The translations under genes and the position numbers were made by a program. This document shows positions 6,401 through 13,510 of a stretch of DNA of 13,510 nt, piece after piece. Numbering within the stretch: position 1 is the first letter of the stretch; each line of letters opens with the position of its first letter. The DNA lies in NCBI GenBank assembly GCA_002331575.1, contig DCZG01000129.1, positions 1-13,510 on the forward strand, in the 5' to 3' direction. This DNA comes from Atopobium sp. UBA2090 (GTDB lineage: Bacteria; Actinomycetota; Coriobacteriia; Coriobacteriales; Atopobiaceae). The notes below the pieces were generated by a model, which was given only the letters and a program-made list of their open reading frames with translations, searched no databases and was not told where the DNA came from.

Positions 6401-9400
6401 ACCAAGACCGTAACCGCTGCTGACGGGGTGACCGCACCCGAGAACGCTGAGTTCGGCTTCACGGTGACGCTCGGGGACGCCAACGGAGCGGAGCTCAAGG
6501 GGACGTACGCGTACACCGTCACTGACAAGGACGGGAAAGACGTAACGCCCGAGACCGCCACCATCACCAGCGGCGGAACCATCACTCTGAAGGCCGGTTG
6601 GACTGCGACCATTAACGGTCTCGTTGCGGGCACTTCCTATGACGTCAGCGAGACGTCGATACCTAACGGCTTCACGAATACCAGCAAGACTGCGGATACG
6701 GGCGCAATCGCCAATGGTGTCACAGCCGAGGCGGCTTTCACCAACACCTATGAGCTCACCAGCGTCAACATTACGAAGTCGTGGGCTGACGACAGCAACC
6801 GAGATGGCATTCGAACGCCGGCCGAAGACTATGCAAGCATGGTCACGCTGTATGCGGATGGTCATGCGCTCGTCGATACGAAGCCCGTTGTGACTGACAA
6901 CGGGGATAACACCTACACGGTCACCTTCAGTAGCCTGCCCAAGACAACGACAGCGGTTGATTCCAGCGGAGCAGTGGTCACCAAGGACATCGTCTATACC
7001 GTCGGAGAGACGAGCTTGCCCGACGGCTACGTGGCCTCCTACTCCCAGGACGGGCTCACCATCACCAACACGCACACCCCCGCGACTACGTCCGCCAAGG
7101 CCACCAAGTCCTGGGACGACTCTAACAACCAGGACGGCAAGCGCACCGAATCCGTCACGCTCCAGCTCCGGAAGAGCGTGGGCGGCGCGGCGGCCGTCGA
7201 CGTGGAGGGCAAGACCCTCACGCTCGACGCCGGCAGCTCCTGGACCGGCACGATCGATAACCTGCCCGCCTACGAGGGCGGCAAGGCCGTGACCTACTCC
7301 TTCGTCGAGACGAGCGTGCCCGACGGCTACGCTGCCTCCTACGCGGGAGACGCCGTCAACGGCATCACCGTCACCAACACCCACACGCCCGCGACCACGT
7401 CCGCCAAGGCCACCAAGGTCTGGTCCGACAACGACGACCAGGACGGCATTCGTGCTAACGTGACGCTTCACCTCACCAAGACGGTCGATGGAGAGACGTC
7501 CGTCGTCAAGGATCAGGACAGGATCATCGCCAAGGACGCCACCGGTGACGCCCTCACGGTGACCTGGAACGACCTGCCCGTCTACGAGAGCGGCTCGAAG
7601 ATCACGTACGGCGTGACCGAGGACGCTATCGAAGGGTACGAGACGGGCATCGTCAATACCGAAACCGACGACGGGCTCTCCTTCACCGTGACCAACACCC
7701 ACACGCCCGCGATGACGTCCGCCAAGGCCACCAAGGTCTGGTCCGACAACTCCAACCAGGACGGCAAGCGCCCGACGTCCGTAACGCTCCAGCTCCAGAA
7801 GAGCGTGGACGGCGCCGCGGCCGTCGACATGGACGGCGAGACCCTCACGCTCAACGACGGCAACGAGTGGGTCGGCACGATCGAGAACCTGCCCGCCTAC
7901 GAGGGCGGCAAGGCCGTGACCTACTCCTTCAGGGAGACCGACACGCCCGACGGCTACTCCGCCACCTACGCGGGAGACGCCGCCACCGGCATCACCGTCA
8001 CCAACACCCACACCCCTGAGACCACGAGCGTCTCCGGCACCAAGGTCTGGGCTGACAACTCCAACCAGGACGGGAAGCGTCCGACCTCCGTGGTCATCAC
8101 GCTCACCGGCACCGTCGGGGAGAGCACGGTCGTCTCCACGGCGAGCAAGACCGTGACCGGCAAGGGCGACACCTGGGCCTACTCGTTCACCGACCTCCCC
8201 AAGTACTCCGGAGGGCAGCTGATCACCTACACCGTCTCGGAGACGAGCGTGCCCGACGGCTACTCCGCCTCCTACGCGGGAGACGCCGCCACCGGCATCA
8301 CCGTCACCAACTCGCACACGCCCGAGGTCGTCAGCGTCTCCGGCAGCAAAACCTGGGACGATGCCAACGACCAGGACGGCAAGCGTCCGGAGTCCATCAC
8401 CGTGAACCTGCTCGCGAACGGAACGGTCATCAAGACCGCCGAGGCGACGGCGGAGAACAGATGGTCCTACAGCTTCACCGACCTGCCGAAGTACTCTGGC
8501 GGGCAGCAGATCACCTATACGATTACCGAGGGTGCAGTCGACGACTACACACCGTCGATCAGCGGCTATAACGTAACCAACTCGTATACCCCTGGCGTGA
8601 CCTCGGTCTCGGTGACGAAGGCTTGGGAAGACGGCAGCGACCAGGACGGCATCCGTCCCGACTCCGTCACCGTCCAGCTCTACGCCGACGGCGTCGCCTA
8701 CGGCGAGCCCGTCGAGCTCTCCGAGGGCAACAACTGGACTTTTTTCTGGACAAAACTGCCCATCAACAAGCCAAAGAGCTCCGACACCGATGAGACCGCG
8801 GCCGTCGTTTACACGGTCCGGGAGACGTCGACCCCCGACGGCTACGCGTCCGCCGTCAGCGGCGACGCCAAGGCGGGCTTCACCGTCACCAACACGCACA
8901 CGCCGGCCACGGCGTCGGTCTCCGCGACCAAGACCTGGGACGACGCCGACGACCAGGACGGCATCCGCCCGGCGAGCATCACCTACCACCTCCTCGCGGA
9001 CGGGGTCGAGATCGACTCCCAGACGGTCACGGCCGCCGGCGGCTGGTCCCAGACGTGGGACAACCTACCCGTGAACAAGGACCACGGCACCGCGATCGCT
9101 TACACGGTGACCGAGGACGCGGTCACTGGGTATACGACCTCAGTCAGCGGAGACGTCGCATCGGGCTTCAAGGTCACCAACACGCACACCCCTGAGGTTG
9201 TCAGCGTCTCCGGCACCAAGACCTGGGTCGACGGCGACGACCAGGACGGCATCCGCCCCGACTCCGTCACCGTGAACCTGCTCGCGAACGGCACGGTCGT
9301 CGGGACCGCCGAGGTCACTGCGGAGAACGGCTGGTCCTATAGCTTCACCGATCTGCCGAAGTACTCCGCCGGACAGATGGTCTCCTACTCCGTCGAGGAG

Positions 9401-9874
9401 GTGCCGGTCCCCGGCTACCAGGCGACCAAGAGCGGCTACGACCTCACCAACACGCACGTGCCCGCGACGGGCGACATCACCGTGACGAAGGTCTGGAGTG
9501 ACTCGAACGACAAGGACGGCATCCGTCCCGCGAGCGTGACCGTGCGTCTCTACGCCGACGGCATCGACACCGGCAGGAGCGTCACGCTTTCCGCGGACGA
9601 CTCCTGGACCGCGACCTTCTCGGGCCTCGCGACCTACGACGGCGGCTCTGGCGTCACCTACTCGGTGGTCGAGGACGCGGTGAGCGGCTACACGGCCGCC
9701 TACACGAGCGGGTCGACCGGGAGCATCACGGTGACCAACACGCATGTGCCCACCATCACGCCGAAGGTCCCGGACACCGGTGACGCCTCCGGCATCGGCG
9801 TACTCGCCGCCCTCCTCGCGGGCGCAGCGGCCGTAGCCGCCGGCGCCGTCGCCAGAAGGAGGGACCAGGAGTAG
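3458..9874 (+). CDS. Giant vWA and multi-Cna_B surface adhesin with VPDTG sorting signal
   Basis: Numbering is from ATG 3350, counting the amber as residue 31. The open frame continues to TAG 9874, 2,174 codons in total. A vWA domain (about 73-345) has a complete MIDAS: DTSGS (81-85), T220 in GGTNWEDAL and D247 in FVSDGDP; it probably binds a host or matrix ligand. A beta-rich region follows to about 530, then a divergent Cna_B-like unit (K547), two FctA/DUF-type units (K657, K1019), a Cna_B with a large insert (K788), and Cna_B units at K1143, 1253, 1356, 1462, 1565, 1667, 1757, 1861, 1957 and 2047. These typically form Lys-Asn isopeptide bonds, which stiffen the stalk. The C-terminus has VPDTG, a hydrophobic stretch and RRR, as in sortase substrates. 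The first start after the amber, GTG 3458, would make a leaderless protein and lacks a Shine-Dalgarno; 3350 is the likely ancestral start. It may be silenced or need readthrough. Confidence 0.9.
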   Translation: MATAPQYTKKLDANGDGTYTLSLSVTGKSSSSTQSSKADVIVVLDTSGSMGDSETSTTLSYAKVSWGHENDSYGLVNGAYVPLTHTGWGWNESYSYTDSNGQQQTYTRTRYYQTYAETTRLAIAKQAVDKLAKQLLANNTTANPDAVQLSLVTFASTARAATTPTTDLNTFTGYVDGTSADGGTNWEDALATANGVKTRDGASVYVIFVSDGDPTFRLSYGSGDGHDGYEGQTINGKTVYGTGNSDDKNNNYNAALTQAEAIVTAKKTLYSIGVFGNADKMQNLATDSGAGASNYYKADDETGINAAFASIIAKITNAATYENVVITDGVTSMTSTDADLLNVDSTSFTYTRSDGETYTGPKATYDGKKVTWNMGSTPLADGVTYTVSFRVWPSQAAYDLVAALMNGTETYNQLSETDKAQIVKNDDGTYSLKTNTENSLSYDQVLTKTTNQKPAGTTNSDGSISGTDGYKYTYDSTTGIYTGTKTVTGTPFAAPNPDGIPLTVATMPVSKAWSDGNDAGSVTLTLVTDGNQTAHDPSFTLTSANHWKSSVYIAPGLQVGTDVLDSGHDYTLVETNTDSSYEYSSETAHPMLVNGTLDYGAGSDNVLTGTNTHKGSLKITKTVVGTGYNADTKFTFVIGLGSESSPVSSDDSGNESLEYRIYDADNKVASSGKIVNGTATVSITASQYILVVDVPTDTPYSVYETDVPDGFRPTGSSNAIGKIAANTQTASSFTNTYAPGFLDYTTSYTVTKTWDDSDNAQGTRPDSLAVALEYSVDGGATWKAYGDKVTLTQAADGTWSYTFTNLPMFNTDGSQIMYRAAEDTPANYTGTTTVTPTYFKLSTDWNAITRVTPCNDTDFTIESGGVGVVIAKLTTGNKYFIWTSKPLTSDEKAVVNTIANHFFSSFEAANTTYGSGNPATYVNGKQGSVTISADAKTGVHVDFTGESVWAQWAYGTITTTSESTPGTTSFTNKLNTGSLSITKTVTAADGVTAPENAEFGFTVTLGDANGAELKGTYAYTVTDKDGKDVTPETATITSGGTITLKAGWTATINGLVAGTSYDVSETSIPNGFTNTSKTADTGAIANGVTAEAAFTNTYELTSVNITKSWADDSNRDGIRTPAEDYASMVTLYADGHALVDTKPVVTDNGDNTYTVTFSSLPKTTTAVDSSGAVVTKDIVYTVGETSLPDGYVASYSQDGLTITNTHTPATTSAKATKSWDDSNNQDGKRTESVTLQLRKSVGGAAAVDVEGKTLTLDAGSSWTGTIDNLPAYEGGKAVTYSFVETSVPDGYAASYAGDAVNGITVTNTHTPATTSAKATKVWSDNDDQDGIRANVTLHLTKTVDGETSVVKDQDRIIAKDATGDALTVTWNDLPVYESGSKITYGVTEDAIEGYETGIVNTETDDGLSFTVTNTHTPAMTSAKATKVWSDNSNQDGKRPTSVTLQLQKSVDGAAAVDMDGETLTLNDGNEWVGTIENLPAYEGGKAVTYSFRETDTPDGYSATYAGDAATGITVTNTHTPETTSVSGTKVWADNSNQDGKRPTSVVITLTGTVGESTVVSTASKTVTGKGDTWAYSFTDLPKYSGGQLITYTVSETSVPDGYSASYAGDAATGITVTNSHTPEVVSVSGSKTWDDANDQDGKRPESITVNLLANGTVIKTAEATAENRWSYSFTDLPKYSGGQQITYTITEGAVDDYTPSISGYNVTNSYTPGVTSVSVTKAWEDGSDQDGIRPDSVTVQLYADGVAYGEPVELSEGNNWTFFWTKLPINKPKSSDTDETAAVVYTVRETSTPDGYASAVSGDAKAGFTVTNTHTPATASVSATKTWDDADDQDGIRPASITYHLLADGVEIDSQTVTAAGGWSQTWDNLPVNKDHGTAIAYTVTEDAVTGYTTSVSGDVASGFKVTNTHTPEVVSVSGTKTWVDGDDQDGIRPDSVTVNLLANGTVVGTAEVTAENGWSYSFTDLPKYSAGQMVSYSVEEVPVPGYQATKSGYDLTNTHVPATGDITVTKVWSDSNDKDGIRPASVTVRLYADGIDTGRSVTLSADDSWTATFSGLATYDGGSGVTYSVVEDAVSGYTAAYTSGSTGSITVTNTHVPTITPKVPDTGDASGIGVLAALLAGAAAVAAGAVARRRDQE
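5965..6365 (+). other. Inserted domain within the first canonical Cna_B unit
   Basis: The Cna_B unit that starts at K788 (5711) proceeds normally to YRAAEDTPANYTG, but its closing strand (TSFTNKL) comes only after about 130 further residues. The extra segment contains FTIESGGVGVVIAKL, then KYFIWTSKPLTSDEKAVV and HVDFTGESVWAQWAYGTI. It also has the only cysteine I saw in this protein (TPCNDTD). I do not know its function. A ligand-binding or cross-linking module carried by a Cna_B scaffold is possible. Confidence 0.5.
7085..9745 (+). repeat. Tandem array of nine Cna_B repeats
   Basis: Nine units follow each other, with the isopeptide lysine codons at 7106, 7415, 7733, 8042, 8348, 8618, 8930, 9218 and 9488. 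Unit length is 270-318 bases. Each has TK-x-W, then a DxxDQDGxRP-like turn, a Y-x-V-x-E strand with the catalytic acid, and TNTHTP at the boundary. Some DNA is identical between units: 45 bases at 7259-7303 and 7886-7930, and 36 bases at 7397-7432 and 7715-7750. Base composition is visibly more GC-rich than in the vWA end of the gene. This suggests recent expansion or exchange between units, so array length may vary between strains. Confidence 0.88.
9767..9874 (+). other. Cell-wall sorting signal (VPDTG variant)
   Basis: VPDTG (9767-9781) takes the place of LPxTG. After a short polar stretch comes a hydrophobic span (IGVLAALLAGAAAVAAGAVA), then RRRDQE at the very end. This three-part layout is what sortases need: cleavage between Thr and Gly, and attachment of the protein to the peptidoglycan or to a pilin. 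No sortase gene is visible in the window. Confidence 0.85.
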
Positions 9875-9904
9875 CTCCTCGTCCCGGCACGTAGAACGAC
9901 TCGA

Positions 9905-9939
9905 GGCGGCCATCCCGAAAGGGGTGGCCGCCTTCTTCT
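9905..9939 (+). terminator. Intrinsic terminator of the giant adhesin gene
   Basis: A 12-bp stem (9905-9916 with 9921-9932, one G-U pair) closes on a GAAA tetraloop and is followed by TTCTTCT. It starts 30 bases after the adhesin stop codon. The stem is GC-rich and the loop very stable, so this is a strong rho-independent terminator. Confidence 0.9.
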
Positions 9940-9970
9940 CGCCAGCGGCCTGTCTCTGAGCTCCGTGGTC

Positions 9971-10006
9971 AAAAATTTCCCCTCGTGCCAGACTCGGCAC
10001 GAGGGG
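9971..10006 (-). terminator. Intrinsic terminator of the pyridoxal kinase gene
   Basis: On the minus strand an 11-bp stem (10006-9996 with 9989-9979, loop GAGTCT) is followed by AAATTTTT. It lies about 33 bases after the end of the kinase gene. Together with the plus-strand terminator next to it, it insulates the two convergent genes. Confidence 0.85.
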
Positions 10007-10038
10007 GGGCGTCGGTTCGGTACTTCTCGCTTGATCGG

Positions 10039-10911
10039 TTACTTGAGCAGCGCGGCGATCTCGCCGAGGACGCTCTCGAAGCTCACGCCGCGTACCTCGA
10101 AGTTCGGCTGCTCGCGCGTCACGCGCATGGCGTCGATGACGAAGGTGCCGGCGAACTCAACGGCGTCGTAGAGGCTGCGCCCGCACATCACGGCGCCCAG
10201 CAGCGCCGAGGTGTAGAGGTCGCCGGTGCCGTGCAGCATGTACGGCAGCAGCTCCGAGGAGACCTCGGTCTTCTCGATACCCTCGCCGGCGATGTAGTTG
10301 CGGATGAGGCCGTCGCCGCGGACGATGCCCTTGAGCACGACGACCTTTGCGCCCGTGGCGACAAGCGCCTCGAGGTTCTCATCCACGCTTGCGTCGTCGA
10401 TGTCCTGGCCTCGGTACTCGATGCCCGTGATGATGTGTGCCTCGGTGAGGTTGGGCGTGAGGATGTCGGCGCCGTTTGCGAGGGCCTTCATCTCGTCGCA
10501 GAGCTCCTGCGTGTACGTGGGATACATGGAGCCGCCGTCGCCCATGACGGGGTCGACGACGCGGAGCGCCTTGGGGTGTTCGCGATAGAGCCGCTGGATG
10601 CTGGCCACCTGCTCGGGCGCGCCGAGGAAGCCGGAGTAGATCGCGTCGAGCTCGATGCCCTCCTCGACCCAGGCGTCGAGATAGTCGGAGAGCATGTTGG
10701 TCGTGTCATGCATATAGAACTTGGGGAAGCGCGTGTGCGCCGAGAAGAGCGAGGTGGGCACCGGGCACACGTCGCAGCCGGCGGCAGACAGCACCGGGAT
10801 GGCTACGCCGAGCGAGCACTTTCCGTAGCCGCAGAGGTCGTGCACGGCGGCGACGCGTGGGATGTACGCCCCTTCTCGCTTGTAGAGATAGATGTCCTTT
10901 GGGTCAGTCAT
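10039..10911 (-). CDS. pdxY: Pyridoxal/pyridoxamine kinase (ribokinase family)
   Basis: The product has 290 residues, normal for the family. It phosphorylates vitamin B6 vitamers with ATP in the salvage route to pyridoxal 5'-phosphate, in the cytoplasm. The signatures are clear: VAAVHDLCGYGKCSL near the N-terminus (substrate site), VVDPVMGDGGSMY (118-130), TPNLTEA (152-158) and HGTGDLYTSALLGA (227-240), with D231 as the likely catalytic base and the GTG as the anion hole. The start ATG at 10911 is supported by a strong AAGGAGA site seven bases away. The gene stands alone and is divergent from the downstream surface protein and convergent with the giant adhesin. Many relatives are annotated simply as pyridoxamine kinase, so the choice between PdxY and a PdxK-like name is uncertain. 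Confidence 0.93.
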   Translation of the reverse strand: MTDPKDIYLYKREGAYIPRVAAVHDLCGYGKCSLGVAIPVLSAAGCDVCPVPTSLFSAHTRFPKFYMHDTTNMLSDYLDAWVEEGIELDAIYSGFLGAPEQVASIQRLYREHPKALRVVDPVMGDGGSMYPTYTQELCDEMKALANGADILTPNLTEAHIITGIEYRGQDIDDASVDENLEALVATGAKVVVLKGIVRGDGLIRNYIAGEGIEKTEVSSELLPYMLHGTGDLYTSALLGAVMCGRSLYDAVEFAGTFVIDAMRVTREQPNFEVRGVSFESVLGEIAALLK

Positions 10912-10918
10912 GGTGGTT

Positions 10919-10925
10919 TCTCCTT
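10919..10925 (-). promoter_or_regulatory. Strong Shine-Dalgarno of the pyridoxal kinase gene
   Basis: AAGGAGA on the minus strand lies seven bases upstream of the ATG at 10911. It is the best ribosome binding site in the window and fixes the start. Confidence 0.8.
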
Positions 10926-10955
10926 ACGTGGACTGATGGACCGACGTTGGCCGCA

Positions 10956-10984
10956 AGGATAGACCACTCATGTCACGTGCACAA
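10956..10984 (-). promoter_or_regulatory. Candidate promoter of the pyridoxal kinase gene
   Basis: On the minus strand TTGTGC (10984-10979) and TATCCT (10961-10956) are 17 bases apart. Both are moderate matches to the -35 and -10 consensus. The palindromic core CACGTG lies in the spacer directly beside the -35 box, a suitable place for a repressor. The call is based on spacing and partial matches only. Confidence 0.35.
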
Positions 10985-11178
10985 ACGCGAGAGGAAGTGG
11001 TTGCCGTTATGAAACAAAGTTAATGGAGGGTTCGATTTTCTCTGGAAATGGCGCACTGGTCAGAGGGTGAATGGACAGTATTTTGACCTATTGTTAAAAA
11101 TCATAAGGAACTCTTCAGTTTTGCTGAAAGCCATGACGTGACATGGGTACCGTATCTGACGCAAGGGTTCGTCACGTG
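10972..11178. promoter_or_regulatory. Three GTCACGT sites in the divergent intergenic region
   Basis: GTCACGTG occurs at 10972-10979 and again at 11171-11178. An inverted near-copy, GACGTGAC, lies at 11135-11142. The first overlaps the candidate kinase promoter, and the last is directly in front of the Shine-Dalgarno of the next surface gene. The second and third can pair over 7 bp (11136-11142 with 11171-11177). They may be operator sites for one regulator or an mRNA hairpin next to the start; this is inference. Otherwise the 275-base gap shows an AT-rich middle (11010-11110) and no further gene. Confidence 0.3.
11072..11100 (+). promoter_or_regulatory. Candidate promoter of the second surface protein gene
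   Basis: TGGACA (11072-11077) matches the -35 consensus at five of six bases. TAAAAA (11095-11100), 17 bases on, matches the -10 at four. They lie in the AT-rich part of the gap, about 80 bases upstream of the ATG at 11187. The evidence is weak. Confidence 0.3.
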
Positions 11179-11186
11179 AGGTGGGC

Positions 11187-13510
11187 ATGGACAATAAGAA
11201 GCTGCTTGATTGGCTCGACGAATGGCTTGACATCGTGTGCCTGGCTGTTGCCTCGCTGGCACTCCTGCTCGCTCTCTTGCCATCGAACGCCATGGGCGAA
11301 GCGGGTGCCACGACAGACGTCTCCAGCTCACAGAAGCCTGTCGAGAGGGTCGTCGAGTCGGATGATTCTACCAGCCAGGATGACTCCTCGTCCAGTGACG
11401 CCGCGGTGCTGGTCGCGGACGACCCGTCCAGCTCGGTGACCACCGACGCTTCGACTTCCACCGTCGAGCCCGCAAGGACCACTGCGACTCTCGTCGCGCC
11501 CACGCCGGACGAGACGGCTCAGCCCGCAGCCGCTCCAGCCGCAGCCGCTCCAGCCGAAGACGAGCCCGCCGAAGGCGAGCCCGCTGCCATCGCGAACCCC
11601 GTTGCCGTGATTGGCTCCACGCAGTACTCGAGTTTCGACGAGGCCCTCGCCGCCGCGCAGCCCGGCGATACGGTTTCTCTCCTCTCTGACGTGACGACCT
11701 CCGGCGGCACGATCTCAACCTCGCTCACCATCGACCTCGGCTCACATACGCTCTCCGGCGCCGGCCTGACGATCGCCGGCTCGTCGGTCGTCGTCCGCAA
11801 CGGCTCCATGAGTCTCTCCTCTGCTGCCCCCGGAGCGTCCGCCACCATCGAGCTCACGTCAGGCGGGTCTCTCAGGCTCGAGGCAGCCGCAGTGACGCTC
11901 TCGGGTGCGAGCAGGGGGCTTGAGGCCGGATCGGGGACCGAGGTCAGCCTGTCCTTCTCGAGCATCACCGCCTCCGGGCTCTCGTCGACGGGCATCAGTG
12001 CCGACGGACTCTCCGCGAGCGCCTCCACGATCACCGCATGTGACAACGGTGGCTCGGGCATCGTTGCCTCGGGGTCCCTCGACGTTACGGACGGATCGAC
12101 CGTCTCCGTCTCGGGTAACGCCTGCTCTGCCGGGCTTCTCGCCCCGTCTGCCGCCATCGTCGTGGGCGGGAACTCGACCGTCGATGGCTCGAGCTCGCTT
12201 TACGTGGCCGACAACGACGGCTCTGGCATCTACGTGCAGCAGGGAGCTTCGCTTGACCTCGAGTCGGGCGTGGTCCAGCGCAACTTCTCGCGACTCCTCG
12301 GCCGTGGCGGCGGAATAGCCAACTACGGCTCGCTCACCGTGGGCTCGGGCGTCACCGTCAACAACAACATAGCCTCCGCGAGCGGGGACGACATCTATTC
12401 CTCTGGCTCGGCCATGCTCGAGCTCGATGCCGACGCCTCGGGCACCCTCGATGCCTGCGGCGACGAGATCGACGGCTGGTACGACGATTCCGCCCCCTCG
12501 CGATGGGCGGCGCATGCAGAGGCGAGCAACCACATCGAGGCGGTCGTCTCAACGGAATTCTCGCTCGAGGTCTCGCTCAAGGCCGCTCACGGCGGCACCC
12601 TGGCCGTCTCGAAGACCGTGATCAACTCCTCGCTCTCGCTCGACACCACGGTCTTCTCCTTCACGATCAAGCTCGACGACAGCTCGTTTTCCGGCGACTG
12701 CCGCGCGGTGCTCGCGTCAATCAGCTCGACGCCCATCAAGACCGAGACCGTGACCTTCACCAACGGCGAGGCGACCGTCCAGCTCTCCGACGCACAGGCG
12801 CTCTTCGTCCACGGACTGCCGTGCACGGGCTATTCCGTCACGGAGCAGGACGCCTCCGGCTACCACCAGGTTCTGCCCGAGGACGACACGGGAACCCCCG
12901 TGGCAGCCACAGGCACCATCCATGGCATCGGTGTCGCGCATGCTGACTTCACGAACGAGCCCGACGGCGCTTCCGGCCCGTCGGTGAGCATCGTGAAGAC
13001 CGTCAAGGGTGACACGCCCGCGAGCTATCCCACCTTCTCCGTGCGCGTCACGCCGGTCCTCTTCGCGCCGATGCCCGAGGGGACGGCCGACGGCAGCCCC
13101 CTCACCCTCAGCCTCGACGTCGCCGCGGGTGACGACGGCACCGTGTCGGGCACCACGACCTTCAGCCTCGCGACCGCGAGTTTCTCGCGTGCCGGGACCT
13201 ACCGCTACGTGATTCGAGAGGTCGACGGCGGCGAATCCGGCTGGACCTACGATGACACCGCATTCACCGTGACGGTCACCGTGGAGAAGAGTGCCGAGTC
13301 TGGGGCCTTCGAGGTCACGGGCACGTCCATCGCTGCCGATGACGGAAGCGCCGTCGACCGGGTGACCTTCACCAACACCTACTCGGCGCCCCATACCTCG
13401 AGCGATGGCGTGACGCCCGTCGACAAGACCACGATGACGCCTGCATCCGCCGCGCGCGCGTCCGTGTCCACGCTCGGGACCATGGCGCGGACCGCAGGGA
13501 GCTATGCGGC
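11187..13510 (+). CDS. Large surface protein: beta-helix region plus two pilin-type isopeptide domains, 3' end missing
   Basis: ATG 11187 follows GAGGTGG (11178-11184). The frame is open to the window end: 774 residues, incomplete. Residues 1-17 are acidic for a signal peptide (KKLLDWLDEWLD); a hydrophobic stretch (CLAVASLALLLALLPSNA) follows, so it is a signal or an anchor. Residues about 37-138 are a low-complexity Ser/Asp/Thr, then Ala/Pro/Glu stalk. Residues 139-420 show short glycine/serine-rich strands (FDEALAAAQPGDTVSLLSDV, then ANYGSLTVGSGVTVNNN), as in right-handed parallel beta-helix adhesins. A first isopeptide-type unit has K476 and closes at N590 (ADFTNEP). A second matches the FctA/Spy0128 pilin type, with K604, E678 in YVIREVDGG and N730 in VTFTNTY. 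The remaining part is a Thr/Ala-rich linker. The family predicts Lys-Asn cross-links. The anchor should lie beyond the window. Confidence 0.85.
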   Translation, partial: MDNKKLLDWLDEWLDIVCLAVASLALLLALLPSNAMGEAGATTDVSSSQKPVERVVESDDSTSQDDSSSSDAAVLVADDPSSSVTTDASTSTVEPARTTATLVAPTPDETAQPAAAPAAAAPAEDEPAEGEPAAIANPVAVIGSTQYSSFDEALAAAQPGDTVSLLSDVTTSGGTISTSLTIDLGSHTLSGAGLTIAGSSVVVRNGSMSLSSAAPGASATIELTSGGSLRLEAAAVTLSGASRGLEAGSGTEVSLSFSSITASGLSSTGISADGLSASASTITACDNGGSGIVASGSLDVTDGSTVSVSGNACSAGLLAPSAAIVVGGNSTVDGSSSLYVADNDGSGIYVQQGASLDLESGVVQRNFSRLLGRGGGIANYGSLTVGSGVTVNNNIASASGDDIYSSGSAMLELDADASGTLDACGDEIDGWYDDSAPSRWAAHAEASNHIEAVVSTEFSLEVSLKAAHGGTLAVSKTVINSSLSLDTTVFSFTIKLDDSSFSGDCRAVLASISSTPIKTETVTFTNGEATVQLSDAQALFVHGLPCTGYSVTEQDASGYHQVLPEDDTGTPVAATGTIHGIGVAHADFTNEPDGASGPSVSIVKTVKGDTPASYPTFSVRVTPVLFAPMPEGTADGSPLTLSLDVAAGDDGTVSGTTTFSLATASFSRAGTYRYVIREVDGGESGWTYDDTAFTVTVTVEKSAESGAFEVTGTSIAADDGSAVDRVTFTNTYSAPHTSSDGVTPVDKTTMTPASAARASVSTLGTMARTAGSYA

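Noticed and set aside
5306..8989. A 1,227-codon open frame on the minus strand
   Set aside because: It is antisense to the Cna_B repeats; GC-rich repetitive coding DNA leaves the opposite strand open. Its product is a repetitive Gly/Val/Arg/Asp sequence without a recognisable domain.
7085..9745. CRISPR-like or satellite array
   Set aside because: The repeats are about 300 bases, in frame and encode Cna_B domains; there are no short identical repeats with unique spacers.
9985..10962. A 325-codon plus-strand open frame
   Set aside because: It is antisense to the pyridoxal kinase gene, which has clear family motifs and a strong Shine-Dalgarno, and it runs through the kinase terminator.

Overview
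The window looks like a chromosomal segment of a high-GC actinobacterium, most probably a Coriobacteriia (Olsenella/Atopobium/Collinsella-like) host-associated species. This is inferred from the GC-rich codon use in the housekeeping genes, the cell-surface proteins built from Cna_B and FctA-type pilin domains with a sortase-type C-terminus, and the general flavour of the proteins. No rRNA or other strict taxonomic marker is present.

Layout. (1) 1-1612, plus strand: the 3' part of purD (purine biosynthesis), then after 22 bases a Nudix hydrolase of the ADP-ribose pyrophosphatase type starting at TTG; the two look like one transcription unit. It is followed by a 9-bp REP-like palindrome. (2) 1759-2649, plus: an unrecognised single-pass membrane protein with a serine-rich tail and a plausible promoter of its own. 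(3) 2650-3349: 700 bases without an intact gene. It holds a candidate extended -10 promoter, two related hairpin-forming repeats, a perfect 8-bp hairpin, and two short signal-peptide-like open frames that look like debris of surface-protein genes. (4) 3350-9874, plus: a giant surface adhesin of about 2,170 codons with a von Willebrand factor A domain (complete MIDAS), several isopeptide-type domains, a tandem array of Cna_B domains and a VPDTG sorting signal. Its ATG, Shine-Dalgarno and signal peptide lie at 3337-3439, but an in-frame TAG (3440-3442) separates the signal peptide from the mature protein. (5) 9905-10006: two back-to-back intrinsic terminators between convergent genes. (6) 10039-10911, minus: a pyridoxal/pyridoxamine kinase with a strong Shine-Dalgarno. 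(7) 11187 to the end, plus: a second large surface protein, cut by the window end, with a hydrophobic N-terminus, a low-complexity stalk, a beta-helix-like region and two isopeptide-type pilin domains.

How it fits together. Regions 3-5 and 7 form a surface-adhesin neighbourhood interrupted by one vitamin B6 gene. No sortase is visible, so anchoring would depend on an enzyme encoded elsewhere. The most notable observation is the amber codon in the signal peptide of the giant adhesin: one C-to-T change from CAG would explain it, and the rest of the 6.4-kb frame is intact. That points to a recent silencing, a sequence error, or readthrough. The upstream leader remnants suggest repeated loss or recombination of adhesin genes at this site.
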